Of a stretch of 64,000 nt of DNA, positions 62,703 to 64,000 are shown one piece after another. Both the position numbers and the translations under genes were made by a program. Under the pieces are notes generated by a model. That model worked only from the letters and a program-made list of their open reading frames with translations. It was not told the DNA's origin and did no database searches. The stretch lies in contig NZ_MLAR01000002.1 in NCBI RefSeq assembly GCF_002272925.1, positions 1-64,000 on the forward strand, written 5' to 3'. How positions within the stretch are numbered: position 1 is the first letter of the stretch; every line of letters begins with the position of its first letter. The stretch comes from Helicobacter sp. 13S00401-1. Its GTDB lineage: Bacteria; Campylobacterota; Campylobacteria; Campylobacterales; Helicobacteraceae.

Positions 62703-63950
62703 CTACTTTTTTTTACAACTACGTTCATCCTCACTAGGTGCAAGCTCTAAACGCAGACTAAATAAGTTCTCTTTTTGGGATGTATCATCTATAGGTAAGC
62801 CCAAGTTTGGCTTACCCCCCCCCCCCCCCCGAGAAATTAGCCTTTTTAGCTTTTTTGCAGTTCTGTATAGGCTTAGGCTAGAGTTAAAAGCAGTATTCAT
62901 TAGGGCAAAAGACTTTTTGTATGTCTTTAGTTTTTCATATCTTCTTATTAGCGTTTCATACTCTACAAAGTTGTTATATTCATCAAGTTTTATCTCAACA
63001 AGCCTTTTTAAAAAGTGCTCCCTTCTAGCTTGGTACCACTCTTTAAAGTACACCTTTCCATCTTCTATGATGTAGCGTAAAAATGCTTCTACCTCAGCTC
63101 TTTTTCTATCTACATAGTTTGGATCTAAAAAAGCAGGCTCTTTTAACATGCTTAAATATAAGTCTTTGTTGTTATCAACATACTTTATATACTCTATTAA
63201 AGAGGCTTCATCTTTAAAGTCATGGGCGTTTATAAAAGCCTTTGGATTATAGATTCCATCTTTGGCGATGTTTGGGTCTCCCCAGTAGATTGGCACAGTT
63301 TTAGCAGCAAAGGCATCAAGTATCTTTTCAGTTATATAGCCATATCCTGAAGTGTTTTCATAGGCTATATTAAACTTAGTTTTAGATAAAAACTCTAACT
63401 TATTATCAACTGGCTTTTTATTAGGCAAGTTATTTGCAAATCTTCCACCACTAAGGATGTGCTTATACTTTGAAAGATTAGTAAAAAGAGAGTTTCTAAT
63501 CTCACAGTAGCCATTACTAACCACAAAAGATCCAAAGTCTCTATCAAACATAGAATCTGTTATATTTTCATGCTTAATATTAGCCTCTAAAGCCGTATCA
63601 TGCAAAAGTGATATAGAAAACTGAATATAGCGCTTATCAAAGGTTATATGATCAAAACCTATAGCGTAGTCAAACTCATTAAACTCTGGTGTTACATGCT
63701 CACCTATAACTAATAGCTTTTTTACCTTATCATACATCTGATGAGTATGCTCTACATCAAAAACTGAGCATATTAAAAGATCTAATTGTTTTGGGTCAAA
63801 GCACTCTTCAACCCTATAAAACTTACTTAAGATCCTAACTATAATATTATTTTCAAAGTCTGGGCTCCACCAGTTTAGAACTCTAGCTTTTATGAGTTTC
63901 TTTTTACCCTCTTGCACATTGCCTAACTTGTTATTTAATAAATCTTTCAT
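62703..63950 (-). CDS. Alpha-1,3-fucosyltransferase (GT10) with 3' poly-G tract
   Basis: Transfers fucose from GDP-fucose to N-acetylglucosamine of surface glycans, which in Helicobacter yields Lewis-type antigens. The 415-residue protein has the GT10 donor signature FNIAYENTSGYGYITEK and continuing ILDAFAAKTVPIYWGDP (about 195-230). A helical basic C-terminal region (about 320-376) is the expected membrane-associated part. A G16 tract then encodes five Gly near residue 378, and a 37-residue polar tail follows. Whether the linkage is 1,3 or 1,4 cannot be told. Confidence 0.88.
   Translation of the reverse strand: MKDLLNNKLGNVQEGKKKLIKARVLNWWSPDFENNIIVRILSKFYRVEECFDPKQLDLLICSVFDVEHTHQMYDKVKKLLVIGEHVTPEFNEFDYAIGFDHITFDKRYIQFSISLLHDTALEANIKHENITDSMFDRDFGSFVVSNGYCEIRNSLFTNLSKYKHILSGGRFANNLPNKKPVDNKLEFLSKTKFNIAYENTSGYGYITEKILDAFAAKTVPIYWGDPNIAKDGIYNPKAFINAHDFKDEASLIEYIKYVDNNKDLYLSMLKEPAFLDPNYVDRKRAEVEAFLRYIIEDGKVYFKEWYQARREHFLKRLVEIKLDEYNNFVEYETLIRRYEKLKTYKKSFALMNTAFNSSLSLYRTAKKLKRLISRGGGGGKPNLGLPIDDTSQKENLFSLRLELAPSEDERSCKKK
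62815..62830 (-). repeat. G16 tract near the 3' end of the fucosyltransferase gene
   Basis: Sixteen C residues on the plus strand. In frame now. One more G gives a stop directly after the tract; one fewer gives a stop after eight further codons. Either change removes the last 37 residues but leaves the catalytic domain intact. Confidence 0.88.
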
Positions 63951-64000
63951 AAATCTCTTATAGTACTTTTTTATAAAGCTAGTTTTTATCCATGACTACT

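Overview
The window (about 35% G+C by eye) reads as a chromosomal segment of a Helicobacter-type member of the Campylobacterota. Supporting this are a spermidine synthase of the H. pylori SpeE type, an alpha-1,3-fucosyltransferase with a poly-C tract, a PEB4-type foldase next to fba, the order truB-csrA-ispE-smpB-exbB, a small Sel1/Hcp-like cysteine-rich protein, and homopolymeric G/C tracts in surface-glycan and restriction-modification genes. The species cannot be fixed from the sequence. No rRNA, tRNA, CRISPR array, prophage or insertion sequence was recognised.

Layout. 0-4 kb: a 5'-truncated type III mod followed by res, starting in an odd G-rich stretch that is probably a contig-end artefact. 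4.1-7.5 kb: a small membrane protein, then the ADP-heptose operon hldD-hldE-gmhA on the minus strand. 7.7-12.5 kb: a division block on the minus strand (membrane protein, PpiD-like chaperone, ftsA, ftsZ). 12.8-15.5 kb: gltA and icd, divergent. 15.7-17.5 kb: DUF302 and EI24 proteins around an intergenic repeat element. 17.6-23.7 kb: a plus-strand run peb4-fba-pgi-truB-csrA-ispE-smpB-exbB. 23.7-28 kb: crcB and a 1281-residue single-chain R-M-S restriction enzyme with a G13 tract. 28-37.3 kb: folE, murA, coaBC, cysS, murJ and hypothetical genes. 37.4-41.1 kb: a FapA/DUF342 protein, a small bitopic protein and a dihydrolipoyl dehydrogenase without its complex. 41.1-45.2 kb: a second copy of the intergenic repeat, a CgtA-like glycosyltransferase behind a C14 tract, lolA and an MFS transporter. 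45.3-47.1 kb: rdgB-ddl. 47.2-54.3 kb: a membrane glycosyltransferase locus with two tandem GtrII-like paralogues, a divergent GtrB-like transferase and a DUF6056-like membrane protein with a Ser/Thr/Pro-rich tail. 54.4-59.3 kb: speE, ferredoxin, ppx, waaC and a GT9-like gene. 59.4-64 kb: quinone reductase, TsdA-like dihaem cytochrome, trans-aconitate methyltransferase, Hcp-like protein and fucosyltransferase.

Two themes link the genes. The first is the cell surface: heptose supply, heptosyltransferases, a fucosyltransferase, a CgtA-like enzyme and a Gtr-like locus. The second is switching by simple repeats: G/C tracts of 13 to 19 bases at four places and an (AT)8 tract at a fifth, each in or just upstream of a restriction-modification or glycosyltransferase gene. 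The most striking case is the (AT)8 tract at 51199-51215. It sits between overlapping ATG and GTG starts of a GtrII-like gene, so that 7, 8 or 9 repeats would predict ATG-started, GTG-started or no in-frame translation. Also notable are a genome signature, AGAATCTA/TAGATTCT, present roughly ten times above base-composition expectation; a two-copy dispersed intergenic repeat; and mosaic identity between the GtrII-like paralogues that looks like gene conversion.
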